Shown piece after piece: positions 31,781 through 32,391 of a DNA stretch of 32,391 bases. The stretch's first letter is position 1. Each line of letters starts with the position of its first letter. This DNA comes from JAKFDK01 sp036676195 (GTDB lineage Bacteria; Bacillota; Sulfobacillia; Symbiobacteriales; ZC4RG38): contig JAKFDK010000117.1 in assembly GCA_036676195.1 (NCBI GenBank), positions 1 to 32,391 of the forward strand, in the 5' to 3' direction. The notes under the pieces were generated by a model. That model made no database searches and was not told the origin of the DNA. It was given only the letters and a program-made list of their open reading frames with translations. Made by a program: the position numbers and the translations under genes.

Positions 31781-32391
31781 ATGTCAGATGCCAAGCAACG
31801 GGGCCCCGGCAGTTGGAGTTCCCTGGTTCAGGTATTTTGGAACCCCGGTCAGGTGATGGCAGCCCAGGCCGAGCAGCCGGCCATCCTGCCGCCGTACCTG
31901 CTCGCCATGGTGGTGGGGGCAGCGGTGAGCGTGGTGGTGACGCTGGGTACCTGGGATATCATGGCCCCTGTGGTCATGAAGCAGATGCAGTCCCAGGGCG
32001 CGAATACCCTGCCCATGTCGGAGGAGACGTTTAAGTGGTTTACCTTGGGTAGCGCCGCGGTGGGGGCGCTGGTGGCCCCCTGGGTGACCGGGCTGATCAC
32101 CGCCCTGCTCCTGATGCTGGCCGGTTTGCTCAGGGGTGGCGCCGAGGGTTTCAAAAAGTACTTGGCCGTGGCCGGCTATGCCGAGGAGTTCATCGGCTTC
32201 GACGCTCCCGCGTACGGCGAGTTCATGCCGGGCGACTCGCGCTCCGGAGAGGTCGAGCTGCGCGCGACGGCCAAGGGTGCGGTGACGACCGTGCTGGTTC
32301 GCCAGATGACTGACGGCAACTGGTACGTCCTCGGATCGTCGACGCCGAACATCGAGCTCGAAGCGCCCGCCGCCGGCGCGAAGATCGACGA
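31781..32391 (+). CDS. Yip1-family membrane protein, 3' part switches to an unrelated domain; runs off the edge
   Basis: The first 133 residues fit the Yip1/YIF1 membrane family: WSSLVQVFWNPGQVMAAQ is the typical N-terminal start, followed by helices at about 38-60 and 84-112 and the segment GGAEGFKKYLAVAGYA. From about 32180 the reading becomes soluble: EEFIGFDAPAYGEFMPGDS, then VTTVLVRQMTDGNWYVLG, resembling an actinobacterial extracytoplasmic domain rather than further Yip1 helices. Codon choice also changes (more TCG, ACG, GTC and CTC). The missing Yip1 helices mean a chimeric contig end, or a real fusion; the former is more likely. The start ATG follows AAAGGGG. Confidence 0.7.
   Translation, partial: MSDAKQRGPGSWSSLVQVFWNPGQVMAAQAEQPAILPPYLLAMVVGAAVSVVVTLGTWDIMAPVVMKQMQSQGANTLPMSEETFKWFTLGSAAVGALVAPWVTGLITALLLMLAGLLRGGAEGFKKYLAVAGYAEEFIGFDAPAYGEFMPGDSRSGEVELRATAKGAVTTVLVRQMTDGNWYVLGSSTPNIELEAPAAGAKID

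Overview
The window is a GC-rich bacterial chromosome segment with tightly packed, often overlapping genes. It most resembles a high-GC, spore-forming, respiring Firmicute (Symbiobacterium/Thermaerobacter/Limnochordia-like). This placement is inferred from gene content: strong AGGAGG-type ribosome sites with frequent GTG/TTG starts, a phosphosulfolactate synthase (sulfolactate is a spore metabolite in Bacillus), a Bacillus-like ycnI/ycnJ copper pair, PhoB/PhoR, CtaA and a family 1 encapsulin. No rRNA, tRNA, CRISPR array or intact transposase was seen.

Layout. 138-5904: purine catabolism, with adenine deaminase (minus) divergent from a two-gene molybdenum xanthine dehydrogenase, whose leader is structured. 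6006-6673: two small genes, a SUI1/YciH factor and a Dabb-domain protein. 6674-11060: a decayed zone containing a C-terminal gene fragment beside a 15-bp inverted repeat, a zinc alcohol dehydrogenase pseudogene and an ABC-transporter permease/binding-protein pseudogene. The intact copper genes ycnI and ycnJ (CopC-CopD-YtkA) lie inside it. 11165-14620: a Pho-type two-component system behind a possible Pho box, then a Cof-type HAD phosphatase.

14806-18818: the most interesting block. A protein with two ferritin-like domains ends in an encapsulin targeting peptide and lies 16 nt upstream of a family 1 encapsulin shell gene, followed by a strong terminator. A P1B metal ATPase with an unusual APC transmembrane motif comes next. 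I read this as an iron (or other metal) storage nanocompartment next to a metal pump. 18886-20468: phosphosulfolactate synthase overlapping a cell-wall amidase that lacks a signal peptide and carries a calcium-loop-like insert.

20540-24298: a PlsC acyltransferase (minus), a NarL-type two-component system followed by a YtkA-like membrane-anchored protein, and a LysR regulator (minus). 24417-27190: a 37-bp dyad and promoter in front of korAB (2-oxoacid:ferredoxin oxidoreductase), ended by a clear terminator. 27314-31571: an unlisted 53-aa zinc-ribbon gene (minus), a proline-rich hypothetical (plus), and minus-strand MreB, M48 membrane protease and heme A synthase genes. 31781-end: a Yip1-family gene whose last 200 bases switch to a different protein family and codon style, suggesting a contig-end chimera or a fusion.

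All assignments come from reading the sequence and translations by eye; no database search was run.
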